DNA of 64,000 nucleotides from Rhizobium sophoriradicis (GCF_003939025.1 NZ_RQIH01000013.1:1-64000), one strand, 5' to 3'. Positions 33,348-42,689 are shown, numbered from the stretch's first letter. Notes: generated by a model from the sequence alone, not told the origin. Translations and numbers: made by a program.

Positions 33348-33935
33348 TCACGAGGCGCGGCGAATTTCGGGATCCCGAAGCGGGGGAATTTCGGCATCCC
33401 GAAGTGGCGCTTTTTTCTTTCGGCCGACCCGCCCGCGTTTTTCGGCGGCAAGCTTGCGGTCGATCTCCGACCACTTCCGGCACCTCTCCGCCGTGCATCG
33501 CCGCCAATCATCCGTGGGCGGAGCGCCTTCATGGTCACCGACAAAGGTCAGGGTGAAGAGGTTCGGATGCGCCACACCGCTGCCCGCCCGGCCGCGGCGG
33601 ACCTTGATAAGGCCCTTATAGTCCAGCTCGTCGAGGGCATCGGCCACATATTCGCCGGTGACGCCGTAGGAAACGAACTGCGGATGGGTGACGACAAGCC
33701 TGCCATTTGCGAGGGCGGCGTGTGCGGTGTGCTCGATGATGATGCGGAAGAAGGCGCGGCTGGCATTGGCGCTCAGTGAGGTGAACGCCGGCGATTCCAG
33801 CAGCTGGATGGTCAACCATTGCCAGCGAAGGCTGCCATCATCACTCCCGCTCGGCGGCTTGGTAAATTTGCGCACCAGCGACCGCGTCTTGCCGGCACTG
33901 GTGCGGCTCCTGTCACGAGGGTTGAATTCCGCCAT
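33348..33935 (-). CDS. Possible replication-initiator-like or winged-helix protein (relic)
   Basis: A 195-residue protein I do not firmly recognise. The core (about residues 35-130) reads as a winged-helix fold: WQWLTIQLLESPAFTSLS, then YVADALDELDYKGLIKVRRG. This resembles initiator or phage-type DNA-binding proteins. The basic tail ends with two copies of an 8-residue repeat (PLRDAEIP/PLRDPEIR) encoded by a 24-bp tandem repeat containing TTCGGGATCCCGAA palindromes. It has no operon partner and lies next to a MITE in an accessory stretch, suggesting integrated-element origin. Confidence 0.55.
   Translation of the reverse strand: MAEFNPRDRSRTSAGKTRSLVRKFTKPPSGSDDGSLRWQWLTIQLLESPAFTSLSANASRAFFRIIIEHTAHAALANGRLVVTHPQFVSYGVTGEYVADALDELDYKGLIKVRRGRAGSGVAHPNLFTLTFVGDHEGAPPTDDWRRCTAERCRKWSEIDRKLAAEKRGRVGRKKKAPLRDAEIPPLRDPEIRRAS
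33364..33411. repeat. Tandem 24-bp repeat with central palindrome
   Basis: Two 24-bp units (33364-33387 and 33388-33411) share AATTTCGG and ATCCCGAAG. The first holds the perfect palindrome TTCGGGATCCCGAA (33366-33379), and the second has one change (TTCGGCATCCCGAA, 33390-33403). A third partial copy, ATCCCGAAATT, lies at about 33293-33303. They overlap the 3' end of the gene at 33348 and look like iterons or operator sites. Confidence 0.65.
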
Positions 33936-34196
33936 CAGACCATCACCTCGGCTGCCGGCACGCCCTTGCGAGAGACGACAGAGGAACTCGTTTTTTCACG
34001 CCTGCGGAGGGAAAGATCGGCCCAAGCGGAGACATCGGCAATCGCTACAATATTCTTCGACATTCAACATTCCATGGTTGCAACGCTCGGCAATCTAGCG
34101 TAAGAACGTTTCATGAACTAGGAAAATAATCTTAGCTCAATTCTGAATGTCATCTGAAGAATGGTGACAGGTTAATTGCGCGCGGTGGAGGCCAGG
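33936..34196. other. Intergenic, lower-GC, no gene found
   Basis: The stretch is AT-richer than average, with no credible reading frame in either direction. It contains possible promoter sequence for the gene at 34197 but no clear consensus elements. Confidence 0.4.
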
Positions 34197-34622
34197 ATGC
34201 GAAAGTTAGACATGAGGGAGAAGGGCGCGATGATCTATGGCCAGCGGCTGCTGGCGCTGGTTTCGATCTTGTTGGGAAGCGCCGCCCAGACTTTTGCCTG
34301 CGATCAGCCGATCGTGATTTCCAACTGGTCGCTCTGTGCAACCGGCAATGTTAGCGCTGAGGGCGGCGACGCTGATTGGAAAGTCGTTCCTGCATGGACT
34401 CGCCAGAAAGCCATAAGCGCGTATTTCGGAAACGAGCCGCGGCTCTTGGCAAACCACGGCCTTTGCAACGAAAAATTCCAGCGAGTCGTAACCTGCCTGC
34501 CGGGTTGGCAAATGGGCAATCCGGATGAGTGCTCTTATCTGATCTGCAGTGGCTATTACTCATCCGCGTTCGGGAAGAGAGAAAGGGAAGCCTTTGAGAG
34601 AGACTTCCCGACCGCTCAATAG
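34197..34622 (+). CDS. Secreted cysteine-rich small protein, unknown function
   Basis: A 141-residue protein with an N-terminal signal (hydrophobic LLALVSILLGSAAQTFA after a charged start) and a mature part beginning near CDQPIVISNW. The mature part has about six Cys (CDQP, LCATG, LCNEK, TCLPG, ECSY, ICSG), which suggests disulfides. The start is ATG at 34197 after GGTGGAGG; ATG at 34230 is an alternative that gives a shorter signal. No family was recognised. The neighbourhood is accessory and lower in GC. Confidence 0.62.
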   Translation: MRKLDMREKGAMIYGQRLLALVSILLGSAAQTFACDQPIVISNWSLCATGNVSAEGGDADWKVVPAWTRQKAISAYFGNEPRLLANHGLCNEKFQRVVTCLPGWQMGNPDECSYLICSGYYSSAFGKREREAFERDFPTAQ

Positions 34623-34665
34623 TTTCGCTTCGCTGCCTTGGGGCCGCCACGTCGCGGCAAGTTTG

Positions 34666-35322
34666 TTATCCGCCCGTATTCCTGAACACGAGGCACTGGG
34701 TGAATCCGTTGCCGCTTTCGACTGCTTCAGACCAATTCACCATAATCTCCCCTTGGAGCGTCATAACCTCTGACAAAGCTCTTCCCAGATCCCAGACAAG
34801 TGGGGAGAACTGTTCGTTGGTCAGATTGTCGGCTTGAACGACAAGATAGGCGTTCGTCTTCATGCGTTGGCAGATCCGGCCGTATATTTCCTGCATTCTT
34901 TTCAGATAGACATCATAGCCGTCATAATCGGGATCGCCGTTATAGAGCGGGTTCCATTTGTGCCAATGGGGCATGTATGGCGGCGATGTGATGCAGAAAT
35001 CCATCTCGGGAAGATCGAAGGCTGCCAGCTCCGCGCTATCACCGCAGATGAGATGATGCTTTGCCGTGATGCGTTCCCTGACCCATTCATATCGCTGCCG
35101 GTCGGCTTCTATCCCATAAGGGAGCCTGCCCCTCTGCTCGCAGACAAAGAACGTCGTTCCAAAGCCGACAAAGGGATCGAAGACGGCGTCTCCTGGTTTT
35201 GTAAACCGATCAAGCAATGCCGACACCAAAGCGCCGGGGAACCTGATTTCATCGCCGTTCTGAAAATCCGGCAAGGCGAATTGATGTCGGTTGGAGACCG
35301 TCAATAATTCTGAGATCGTCAC
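34666..35322 (-). CDS. Orphan DNA methyltransferase (N6-adenine/N4-cytosine type)
   Basis: A 218-residue amino-methyltransferase. SAM motif I appears as AVFDPFVGFGTTFFVCEQRG (about residues 46-65) and catalytic motif IV as CITSPPYMPHWHKW (about 110-123), both in the D21/COG0863 style. A target-recognition domain is scarcely present, so the protein is unusually short. A GTG start at 35322 is chosen because GGAGGAGG precedes it by 7 bases. No restriction endonuclease gene is beside it, so it is a solitary enzyme, perhaps regulatory or of phage origin. The recognition sequence is unknown. Confidence 0.8.
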   Translation of the reverse strand: MTISELLTVSNRHQFALPDFQNGDEIRFPGALVSALLDRFTKPGDAVFDPFVGFGTTFFVCEQRGRLPYGIEADRQRYEWVRERITAKHHLICGDSAELAAFDLPEMDFCITSPPYMPHWHKWNPLYNGDPDYDGYDVYLKRMQEIYGRICQRMKTNAYLVVQADNLTNEQFSPLVWDLGRALSEVMTLQGEIMVNWSEAVESGNGFTQCLVFRNTGG

Positions 35323-35734
35323 GGCAAACCTCCTCCGCGCACATAAGTCACCGAGCACAGCAACTCTGCTGCGACCGGAAGAGCTTCATCGTAGCCGGCG
35401 GCAAAAGTTTCTGCGCACAGGCTGGGAGAAGCGTCGGATGACCTTACCGTTCAGGAGCCATGCGGAACTTCTGATTGTCAATTGCCACGCTATTTTGCTT
35501 CTGGAGATAGGGTAATCCATTGAGAATCGCGACGCAGCTTTGCCGCCTGCAGCAAGTTGCCCTTTTTGCCAAGACATTTCCCTCTATCGCGCTCAAGATC
35601 GAGTGCAGGAGGATGACGGCGTGTGCTTGGATCGCCGCCGGCCTTAGTGCTAGTCGTCCGGCCAATTGAAAGCGATTAGGGGACACACGTATGCCCCCAG
35701 CTGTGATCCAACCAGCGCAGCTCTTGAACGGAGT
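35323..35734. other. Intergenic stretch, no gene found
   Basis: About 410 bp between the methyltransferase and the alkyl-sulfatase-like gene. Short open frames exist but have no ribosome sites, family resemblance or codon bias that I trust. It is lower in GC than the flanks, in keeping with accessory DNA. No clear promoter or hairpin was seen. Confidence 0.45.
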
Positions 35735-37099
35735 CTACTTGGATCGGTTGTCTTGAGCGTCGTTCTCCAAGCTCTGCGCCACCGTCAGGTAGTAGTTGCG
35801 GGCGGTCGCATTCATCTGACGTTCGCCGAGTTCCCGGAGCGCACGGATCTTGATCATCATTGCAGCGCCGTTCTGTGGCTCAAGGGCAAGAACATAATCA
35901 GCCTGTTCCGCCGCCCACTGGAATTCGCCGATCGAAAGCGACGCCTCAGCATGCTCAATCATCTTCGCTGGCCCGCCAGCCATCGCCACCAGCTTTTCTG
36001 CCCGTTCCTTGTCGGTCAGCGGGAAGATATGTGTCGGGTTGCCGTCAAACCAGCCGGCGTTCTGCGAATAGATTCCGCGCACCGCCCAGGCGACAGTACC
36101 GTAATATTCCTGCAGGTATGGATGGTGCGCCAACTCCGCGGGCAGCTTTATCTCCCGAACCAACTCGTCGGGGGTCTTGCCCTTGCTAATTCCTTCGATC
36201 GTCTTGTCGTAGACGAACTTGATACCGTCCCGGTAGGACATGAGCGCGTCCTTCGCTTCGTCTGCGCCCGTGATCGTGCCCATATGGCCAGGCACGACGA
36301 AGTCAGCGTTGAGCGCAATCAGCTTGTCCAGGCTGGCGATCCATTTCTCCACGGGACGGGTCGGAAGACCTCTCAGCGGCGCTATGTTGGGAAAGGTCTT
36401 CAAAAACACGTCGCCCGCGATCAAGACCTTACGATCCGGCAACCAGACAGAGATGTTCTCGTCGGCCTCGCCGGGCGTGAGGATCAGTTGCATCGGCACG
36501 CCCGCGATCGTCAGGCTTTCTTCCTCGCCGTCGAAGGTCTGGGTGGGCGGCAAAAACCCCTCGCGGGTATGAGGCGTCACCCTGCCGTATTCCAACTGCG
36601 TGCCGGCGTTGACGAACTGATCGTTAGGCAGAGCGATACCAAACGCATCGCCACCGTCACGACGTCCTCGACCTATGTCCGGCTTGGCCGTGACCAGAAG
36701 CTTGTGGCTATAGATTCGAGGCTTGTCACCGCCTGCGAATACTGTTGCACCCCCTGTGTGGTCGGGATGATTGTGGGTATAGATGATCGCATGCACAGGG
36801 TGGGTCATCCGATCACCGAAGGCTTCAACGATCGCCTTGGCATCGACCGGATTGGCCGAAGTATCGACAATGATCGAGCCACCTTCGGCCTGAATCAAGG
36901 TGACATTGCTGGCGGAGTAGCCGATCGCGGCGTAGACGCCCTCGGAAACTTTCTCGACGCGTTTGCGAAATTCCTGCGAGTGCGCCCTCAGCCTGTCTCG
37001 ACCTGAGAAATCGTCGGCAGCGAAAGCCGGAGCCGTCATCCCGAGTGTTGTTGCGATAGCCATGACGACTCCTACTTTGCGTTTCAATGAGCCTGACAT
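35735..37099 (-). CDS. Secreted metallo-beta-lactamase-fold alkyl sulfatase-like hydrolase
   Basis: A 454-residue protein. A signal peptide (MSGSLKRKVGVVMAIATTLG..., cleavage after AFA, about residue 29) precedes a metallo-beta-lactamase domain with YTHNHPDHTGG (the zinc motif HxHxDH, about 109-119). The later part carries the alkyl-sulfatase dimerisation helices (FVYDKTIEGISKGKTPDELV ... AVRGIYSQNAGWFDGNP). The family (SdsA1/YjcS) hydrolyses sulfate esters of fatty alcohols to give sulfate and alcohol. The C-terminal SCP2-like domain of full-length enzymes is absent. It is divergent from a LysR gene. Confidence 0.85.
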   Translation of the reverse strand: MSGSLKRKVGVVMAIATTLGMTAPAFAADDFSGRDRLRAHSQEFRKRVEKVSEGVYAAIGYSASNVTLIQAEGGSIIVDTSANPVDAKAIVEAFGDRMTHPVHAIIYTHNHPDHTGGATVFAGGDKPRIYSHKLLVTAKPDIGRGRRDGGDAFGIALPNDQFVNAGTQLEYGRVTPHTREGFLPPTQTFDGEEESLTIAGVPMQLILTPGEADENISVWLPDRKVLIAGDVFLKTFPNIAPLRGLPTRPVEKWIASLDKLIALNADFVVPGHMGTITGADEAKDALMSYRDGIKFVYDKTIEGISKGKTPDELVREIKLPAELAHHPYLQEYYGTVAWAVRGIYSQNAGWFDGNPTHIFPLTDKERAEKLVAMAGGPAKMIEHAEASLSIGEFQWAAEQADYVLALEPQNGAAMMIKIRALRELGERQMNATARNYYLTVAQSLENDAQDNRSK

Positions 37100-37231
37100 C
37101 TTACCCCTATCTCCAAAATGGCCAGCGGCCAGCATTCGGCCGCTCTAAGTGAGGGCGAAAAGTAAGATGCTCATTTACAAAACAGTAGCCCGCGATTTGA
37201 CAAGCAGCCTCTCATCAGCGATAGGCACCTT

Positions 37232-38143
37232 ATGGATTACAACGCTGTCAGCATGTTCATCGCGGTCACGCAGACGGGCAGTCTCTCTGCTGCCGCTACG
37301 CGAATGGGAGTTCCGCTCCCAACGTTGAGTCGCAAAATCGCGGAACTCGAGAGTCACCTGAAGGTGCAGCTTCTGGAGCGCACCGCCCGTGGCTGTCGAG
37401 TGACGGAAGCCGGATCGCGATTGTTCGAGCACGCCAGCGGCGGGATAGAGGCGCTGCAGGAGGCCGAGCGCTTGATCGTGAGTGCGCAGGCGCGACTGGT
37501 CGGACGCCTTCGCCTGTCGCTACCGCAATCCTTCGAGCCCTGGTGGGAGCTGCTAGGCCTGTTCCAACGCGCCCATCCGGACATTCAGATCAGCGTCTAT
37601 TCGACGGAAAGACGTGTTGATCTCTTGTCGGACGGGGTCGATGTCGCGCTACGGGTTGGCGCGATCGCCGACGATACGGTTGTCGCCCGACATATGCTCA
37701 CGTTCCGGCATGTCCTTGTCGCCAGTCCCAGGCTGGTCGAACGGCATGGCAGATTGAACCAGCCGGCCGATCTCAGCCGATATCCCTGCGCCGCATGGGG
37801 GTCCGCCCTCGACGCCCGCCCCGTCTGGATGCTTGGCGGTCATGCGAACCAAGTCTCAGCCACTTTTACGGTGAACGACTATCTTCACTTGAGGGCAAGG
37901 GCCGTTGCGGGGGACATTGCGACGGAATTGCCCTCGTTCCTCGCCGCGGAACCTCTAGAAAAGGGCGAGCTCCTAGAATTGCTGCCCAAGCATCCTTTCC
38001 CGGACACTGCTTTGCACCTCGTCTACAGGCGCCAACGGCATCCATCCACGATTGTTCGGGCTTATCTCGACTTCTGCTCGGCGCATCTCTCGATCATCGA
38101 GGACAGTTGCAGGGTTCCGTCGGATGAGGAGTGGTTCCAATAG
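37232..38143 (+). CDS. LysR-family transcriptional regulator
   Basis: A 303-residue LTTR. The N-terminal HTH (about residues 3-60) includes TGSLSAAATRMGVPLPTLSRKIAELE. The periplasmic-binding-like effector domain starts near 88 (VGRLRLSLPQSFEPWWELLG). It is divergent from the alkyl-sulfatase-like gene with about 130 bp between starts, so it likely controls that gene. The family also regulates itself. The effector is probably related to the hydrolase substrate; this is not testable from sequence. Confidence 0.88.
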   Translation: MDYNAVSMFIAVTQTGSLSAAATRMGVPLPTLSRKIAELESHLKVQLLERTARGCRVTEAGSRLFEHASGGIEALQEAERLIVSAQARLVGRLRLSLPQSFEPWWELLGLFQRAHPDIQISVYSTERRVDLLSDGVDVALRVGAIADDTVVARHMLTFRHVLVASPRLVERHGRLNQPADLSRYPCAAWGSALDARPVWMLGGHANQVSATFTVNDYLHLRARAVAGDIATELPSFLAAEPLEKGELLELLPKHPFPDTALHLVYRRQRHPSTIVRAYLDFCSAHLSIIEDSCRVPSDEEWFQ

Positions 38144-38263
38144 CGGTTGCACCGCGATCCCGGAGAAGGGCTTGAACCCCGATGGAGCCCCGACGCTTAG
38201 CCGGAAAGGCAACATAGTGGCCAAAAAGGCAAAATAGCGTGGCAAGCGACAATGAATGGAAAA

Positions 38264-38340
38264 TGGCGCACCCGAAGAGATTCGAACTCCTGACCCCCAG
38301 ATTCGTAGTCTGGTGCTCTATCCAGCTGAGCTACGGGTGC
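38264..38340 (-). tRNA. tRNA-Arg (anticodon ACG)
   Basis: On the minus strand the gene starts GCACCCGTAGCTCAGCTGG. The anticodon stem-loop CCAGA-CTACGAA-TCTGG gives anticodon ACG. The T arm (GTTCGAATC) and acceptor stem GCACCCG/CGGGTGC are complete, and CCA is encoded at the 3' end. It reads CGN arginine codons after A34-to-I editing. It lies between the LysR gene and a sensor kinase gene. Confidence 0.97.
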
Positions 38341-38463
38341 GTGGCAGAAGCGGCGGTGCCGCTTGCGTGGGCGATCCTCTAAAGGGTCCTTTCGGACAAT
38401 GCAAGAGCATTTCTGAAAAAATCGCGTCTTTGCCTGTTTGCGGCCACAGCGGGTGAAATTCCC

Positions 38464-39984
38464 TCACTTCTCGCTGTGCGTCCGGTTGCGGTAATCGTCC
38501 AGCGAAACCGGGCGATCGGGGATTTCGATGCGGAACTGGGTGCCGACCGTCGGTTTTTCCACAAGCGCGATGGTGCCGCCATGGGCGAGCACCAGCTCGC
38601 GGGCAATGGTGAGACCGAGGCCGGTGCCGCCGGAGCGGGCCGAACCGCGGAAGGCGGCAAAGAGGTTCTGGCGCGCCTTCAACGGCATGCCGGGACCGGT
38701 ATCGTCCACCGTGATGCTGACGACACTGCCGACGCGCTGGGCGGAGACGGTGATGCGCCTGACGGCACCCGGGCCGCCCTCACCCGGCGCGGTCAGCGCC
38801 TGCAGCGCGTTGCGGCAGAGGTTGTGAATGACCCTGAAAAGCTGTTCGCCATCGGCATCGACCTCGAGGTCGGCAGCGAACTGCTCGATGAATTCGATGC
38901 CGCTTTGCGGGTCGATCGCCAGCATGTCCCTAACGTCCTGGGTCAGCTCCAGCAGCCGGACATGGCGGCGGCGCGGCGCCGATTCACTGGCCTTGCCGTA
39001 GGACAGCACCTCGGTCGTATAGCCGACCGCCCGGTCGATGGTGCGCAACAGCTTCGGCGCGAAGCTCTTGACCATCGGATCATCGACATCGACCAGCCGG
39101 TCCGACATCAGCTGGGCGGAAGCCAGGATATTGCGCATGTCGTGGTTGATCTTGGAAACGGCAAGGCCGAGGGCCGCGAGGTTCTTCTGCTGCTTCAGCG
39201 TCTTCTGCAGCTCCATCTGCATCGAGGTGAGATTGCGGCCGGCGACCGCCAGCTCGTCGCGGCCGCCGTCACCGATATAGACATGGGCCGGGTTTTCGGG
39301 ATCGGAAGAGAATTGCTGCATGCTGCCGGTCAGCCGGCGGATCGGGCCGATAAGGAGGCGGTTGATCGCAAAGAAGATCAGCGTCGCCGTGAACAGCGAG
39401 ATCAGCACCGACAGCAGCAGCACATTGCGCGAATAGGCGAACATCGCCGTGCGCAGCGGCCGGTCCTTCATCACCACTTCGACGCCGACCTGGGTGTCGC
39501 CGACGGGGCCGTAGACGCGGATTATCCTGCCGCCGCCGAAAATCAGCGTGTCGAGCGCGTCGCGGATCGCCGTCAGCGGCGGCACGTCCGTCAGGTCGTA
39601 GGATTCGTCGACCGAGGCCGGCATGTCCGTTGTCGCCAGGAGCCGCGAGGTGCCTTCTTTGCGCAGCACGATCGCCTTGGTGCCGGTCGCCTCCAGCGTC
39701 TCCTTCTGCAGCGCACGCGGCAGCTCGATCGGCTGCAGCCCATCGATGACGATGGCGGCGGCGGCGGCCGTGTTCAGCCTGTCCTGCAGCCAGCGCATGC
39801 GCATGCTGGCAACCGAGGGAAAGAAGATCAGGATTTCGGCGAGCATGATGAAGACGACGGTAAGCCAGAGCAGCTTGCCGGACAATCCGCCGAACATGCC
39901 GGCAGACGGGCACCGCCCCTTGGCGGCCTCGCCGGCCGCCGGGATGTCTGCCGAAGGATCGTTGCCCTGGTTTCGAACCGGCAT
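38464..39984 (-). CDS. Membrane sensor histidine kinase
   Basis: A 506-residue kinase. There is one N-terminal helix (about residues 34-52), an extracytoplasmic sensor region to about 195, a second helix at about 203-223, then HAMP (about 224-280). A histidine box is at KINHDMRNILASAQLMSDR (about 305-323). The HATPase domain has N box IHNLCRNALQAL and G boxes DDTGPGM and GGTGLGLTIARELV. No response regulator is encoded next to it. The sensor region is not recognised; it may detect periplasmic or envelope change. Confidence 0.9.
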   Translation of the reverse strand: MPVRNQGNDPSADIPAAGEAAKGRCPSAGMFGGLSGKLLWLTVVFIMLAEILIFFPSVASMRMRWLQDRLNTAAAAAIVIDGLQPIELPRALQKETLEATGTKAIVLRKEGTSRLLATTDMPASVDESYDLTDVPPLTAIRDALDTLIFGGGRIIRVYGPVGDTQVGVEVVMKDRPLRTAMFAYSRNVLLLSVLISLFTATLIFFAINRLLIGPIRRLTGSMQQFSSDPENPAHVYIGDGGRDELAVAGRNLTSMQMELQKTLKQQKNLAALGLAVSKINHDMRNILASAQLMSDRLVDVDDPMVKSFAPKLLRTIDRAVGYTTEVLSYGKASESAPRRRHVRLLELTQDVRDMLAIDPQSGIEFIEQFAADLEVDADGEQLFRVIHNLCRNALQALTAPGEGGPGAVRRITVSAQRVGSVVSITVDDTGPGMPLKARQNLFAAFRGSARSGGTGLGLTIARELVLAHGGTIALVEKPTVGTQFRIEIPDRPVSLDDYRNRTHSEK

Positions 39985-40030
39985 TTGAGTCTCGCCCGAT
40001 TAGCGGCATGCGGCCGCCCTATCGCTAGTT

Positions 40031-40080
40031 AGAGCATGATGTCGTCCGAAAACCGCTTACACTTTTCGGCATCATGCTCT
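40031..40080. repeat. AGAGCATGATG-type dispersed palindrome
   Basis: Arms AGAGCATGATG (40031-40041) and CATCATGCTCT (40070-40080) are perfectly inverted, with an inner CCGAAAA/TTTTCGG stem. This is a common Rhizobiales intergenic palindrome. The interval 40085-40350 holds a further GC-rich inverted pair (CCCCTCCCC family, near 40170-40206 and 40290-40328), and no gene is seen. Confidence 0.75.
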
Positions 40081-40351
40081 GGAGCCTTATATTAGACCAA
40101 CAGGCTCCGCTTTCAAATCTTTGCGATCAGCGTCACGTCGTCACAAAGAAACGCCCGGCCGGGAGGAGGAAGGCCCCTCCCCAACCCCTCCCCACAAGGG
40201 GGAGGGACTAATTTGCGGCGCCCGCGCAGCAAATATCAGCCTTTCCGCGGATGAGAAGATGAAGTGGGAAGCGCCGGTGCGACAGGTTAAGCCCCTCCCC
40301 CATTGTGGGGAGGGGTTTGGGGCGGGGTCTTTGCCCAGCACGGACCGGGCA

Positions 40352-40382
40352 GAAAAAACTAACGCCGCCCGGAGGCGGCGTT
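40352..40382 (-). terminator. Rho-independent terminator of the chemotaxis receptor gene
   Basis: On the minus strand AACGCCGCC, a 4-nt loop and GGCGGCGTT (40382-40361) are followed by AGTTTTTTC. The 9-bp GC-rich stem and T run are strong, about 25 bp past the receptor stop. Confidence 0.88.
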
Positions 40383-40406
40383 AAAATGGAGAGTGATTAG
40401 TAAGGA

Positions 40407-42407
40407 TCAGAACTCTTCCCAGCTCTGTTCGGCAGGGGCGGCACTGCCGCCGCCGAAGGCGCGGGCGACCTTGGCGATCGCCCGGCGGGCGGGGGAGGCG
40501 ACCGGCTGCCGGTGCGCCTCGTTGCGGACAAGCGCCACGGGTGCTGCCCCATCCGACAGCTTGAAGCGGGCGATGAGGTGCACCAGCCCGTTCGCCTCGG
40601 CCGAAAGCCTGTGGGTGGCGGCGGAGGTTTCCTCCACCATCGCGGCGTTCTGCTGCGTCACCTGATCCATCTGGTTGACGGCGGTGTTGACCTCCTTGAG
40701 GCCGGTCGACTGTTCGACCGCGGCGGTGGCGATCGAATGGATATGATCGTTGATGGCGATGACGCGGGTGCCGATTTCGGAAAGCGCCTCGCCAGTCGCC
40801 TGGACGAGCTTGACGCCGATCTGCACCTCGTCGCCCGACTTGGTGATCAGCGCCTTGATGTCCTTGGCGGCGGTTGCCGATCGCTGGGCAAGTTCGCGCA
40901 CTTCCTGGGCGACCACGGCAAAACCCTTGCCGGCCTCACCGGCGCGGGCCGCTTCAACTCCGGCATTCAGTGCCAGTAGATTGGTCTGGAAGGCGATCTC
41001 GTCGATGACGTTGATGATCTGGCTGATCTCGCGCGAGGCCTGCTCGATGCGGCCCATGGCCTCGACGGCATTGCGAACGACGACGCCGGAGCGGCCGGCA
41101 TTTTCCTTGGCCTCCGACACCATGACGGTGGCTTCATGCGCCCGCTCGGTGGAATTCTGGACGACGGCGGTGATTTGATCGAGCGCCGCCGAGGTCTGCT
41201 CGAGGGCGGCCGCCTGCTGTTCGGTGCGCTTCGACAGGTCGTCGCTGGCATTGCGCAGCTCGGCTGTGTTGCCGTTCATCGCTTCCGTCGTCTGGCGCAC
41301 TTCGCGCATCGTTGCCTGCAGCGTCACGAAGCTGTTGTTGACATTCTGCTGCAGCTCGGCGAAGGCGCCCTGGAAGCTGCCGTTCATCGTCTGGGTGAGG
41401 TCGCCTTCGGCAAGGCTTGCGATCACACGGCGGGTCTCGCCGATGCCGGCATCGACGCTCGACAGCAGCGTGTTGATGTTGCCGGCGAACCGGTTGAGGT
41501 TCTCGTCCTGATAATCCTTGTCGATGCGGTGGCTGAAATCGCCTGCCGCAGCTGCGGCGACGACGACGGACATGCTCGACTGCAGATCGTCGCTCTTGGC
41601 GCGCATCGCCGCTTCCTGGGCGTTCAGACGCTTGATGGCCAGGCCGTTCTGCTTGAAGACCGCGACCGCGGCGGCCATCTCGCCGATTTCGTCCTTGCGG
41701 CCGGCAAAGGGAACCTCGGCGTCGAAATTGCCGTCGGCGACCTCCTTGATCGCATAGGTGACGCGCTTGATCGGACGGCTGAGATGGCTGGTGCCGATAT
41801 AAAAGCCCATGCCGACGCCTACTGCGATGCCGATGCCGGTGATGCCGAGGACGAGCATCAACACCCAGGAACGGAAGCTCTCGACCTCATCATTGACGGC
41901 CTGAAGCGCAGCCTTGTCGATAGCGACCACCACGTCGATCTCGGCCTGGAATGCCTTGCGGTTGGCGCGATTCGCCTCGTTGTTGCCCTGGGCGCTGGCG
42001 GCCTCGGGGCCGACCTCGGTGCCCAGCCGTGCCGTTTCCGTGCGGAAGGTGCGGAATTCGGCGGCGCGTGCGACCAGCTTGGCGAAACTGTCCTTTTCGT
42101 CCTCGGGCACCAGCGGCGCCCAGCCGGCGATGACCTTGTCGATCTCGTCGAGGCCGGCCATCAAGCCCTTGGCGAAGTTCGTCGTATCCTTGATCGACTT
42201 GGCCGCGTAAATACCGCGCGATTCCATGACGACGGCCGTGACGAAACGGTTGAGGCGTTCGCCGGCATAGGCGCGGGCAGCGGCATGCTCGTAAGCCGTG
42301 AGATTGCGGCTGTATTCACGCATGGCGGATAACGCCGTTGCGCCGATCAGAAGCGCCACCGCGCCCATCACGCAAACCAGCAGATTAATTTTCCCGCGGA
42401 TCTTCAA
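40407..42407 (-). CDS. Methyl-accepting chemotaxis protein
   Basis: A 666-residue chemoreceptor. Helix 1 is at about residues 9-28, a periplasmic helical sensor at 30-185, helix 2 at about 188-206, and HAMP at about 208-262. A second HAMP-like region lies at about 290-345, and the signalling hairpin at about 380-620, with the tip VIDEIAFQTNLLALNAGVEAARAGE at its centre. The C terminus ends in SWEEF, a pentapeptide of the CheR/CheB-tethering type (xWxxF). It is monocistronic. Confidence 0.94.
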   Translation of the reverse strand: MKIRGKINLLVCVMGAVALLIGATALSAMREYSRNLTAYEHAAARAYAGERLNRFVTAVVMESRGIYAAKSIKDTTNFAKGLMAGLDEIDKVIAGWAPLVPEDEKDSFAKLVARAAEFRTFRTETARLGTEVGPEAASAQGNNEANRANRKAFQAEIDVVVAIDKAALQAVNDEVESFRSWVLMLVLGITGIGIAVGVGMGFYIGTSHLSRPIKRVTYAIKEVADGNFDAEVPFAGRKDEIGEMAAAVAVFKQNGLAIKRLNAQEAAMRAKSDDLQSSMSVVVAAAAAGDFSHRIDKDYQDENLNRFAGNINTLLSSVDAGIGETRRVIASLAEGDLTQTMNGSFQGAFAELQQNVNNSFVTLQATMREVRQTTEAMNGNTAELRNASDDLSKRTEQQAAALEQTSAALDQITAVVQNSTERAHEATVMVSEAKENAGRSGVVVRNAVEAMGRIEQASREISQIINVIDEIAFQTNLLALNAGVEAARAGEAGKGFAVVAQEVRELAQRSATAAKDIKALITKSGDEVQIGVKLVQATGEALSEIGTRVIAINDHIHSIATAAVEQSTGLKEVNTAVNQMDQVTQQNAAMVEETSAATHRLSAEANGLVHLIARFKLSDGAAPVALVRNEAHRQPVASPARRAIAKVARAFGGGSAAPAEQSWEEF

Positions 42408-42689
42408 TGCAATGCCTCCTAGCTACACCACAGCTTGGAAAGCAGTTCCCCCAGCCGATACGCTGAATATCGGCGAAATTGATTAAAGTTAGATTTCCAG
42501 TATTTACGATTATGCGCAGGAATTATTGCCGATCCAGCCATCTCCTACGGCTTCAAATCATTGAAAAATAAGGTGTTTTTGTTGATTCTTGAGCGAAGCA
42601 CAACCTTTCGGAGCGTCGCGGATTTATTAACACCACAATGCGAAAACCGCAGTTGGCGGCGCCCGCGCAAGTGAAATTATCGGCTATAA
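42408..42689. other. Intergenic region upstream of rpmH, no gene
   Basis: No credible coding frame. It is lower in GC. It contains the upstream region of the chemoreceptor gene on one side and leads into the rpmH promoter on the other. In many Alphaproteobacteria the rpmH region is near the chromosome origin. I saw no clear DnaA-box cluster, so I make no origin call. Confidence 0.4.

Noticed and set aside
40170..40330. CRISPR-like repeats in the gap before the chemoreceptor terminator
   Set aside because: There are only two GC-rich inverted segments with no regular spacers or repeat units; they match intergenic palindromes.
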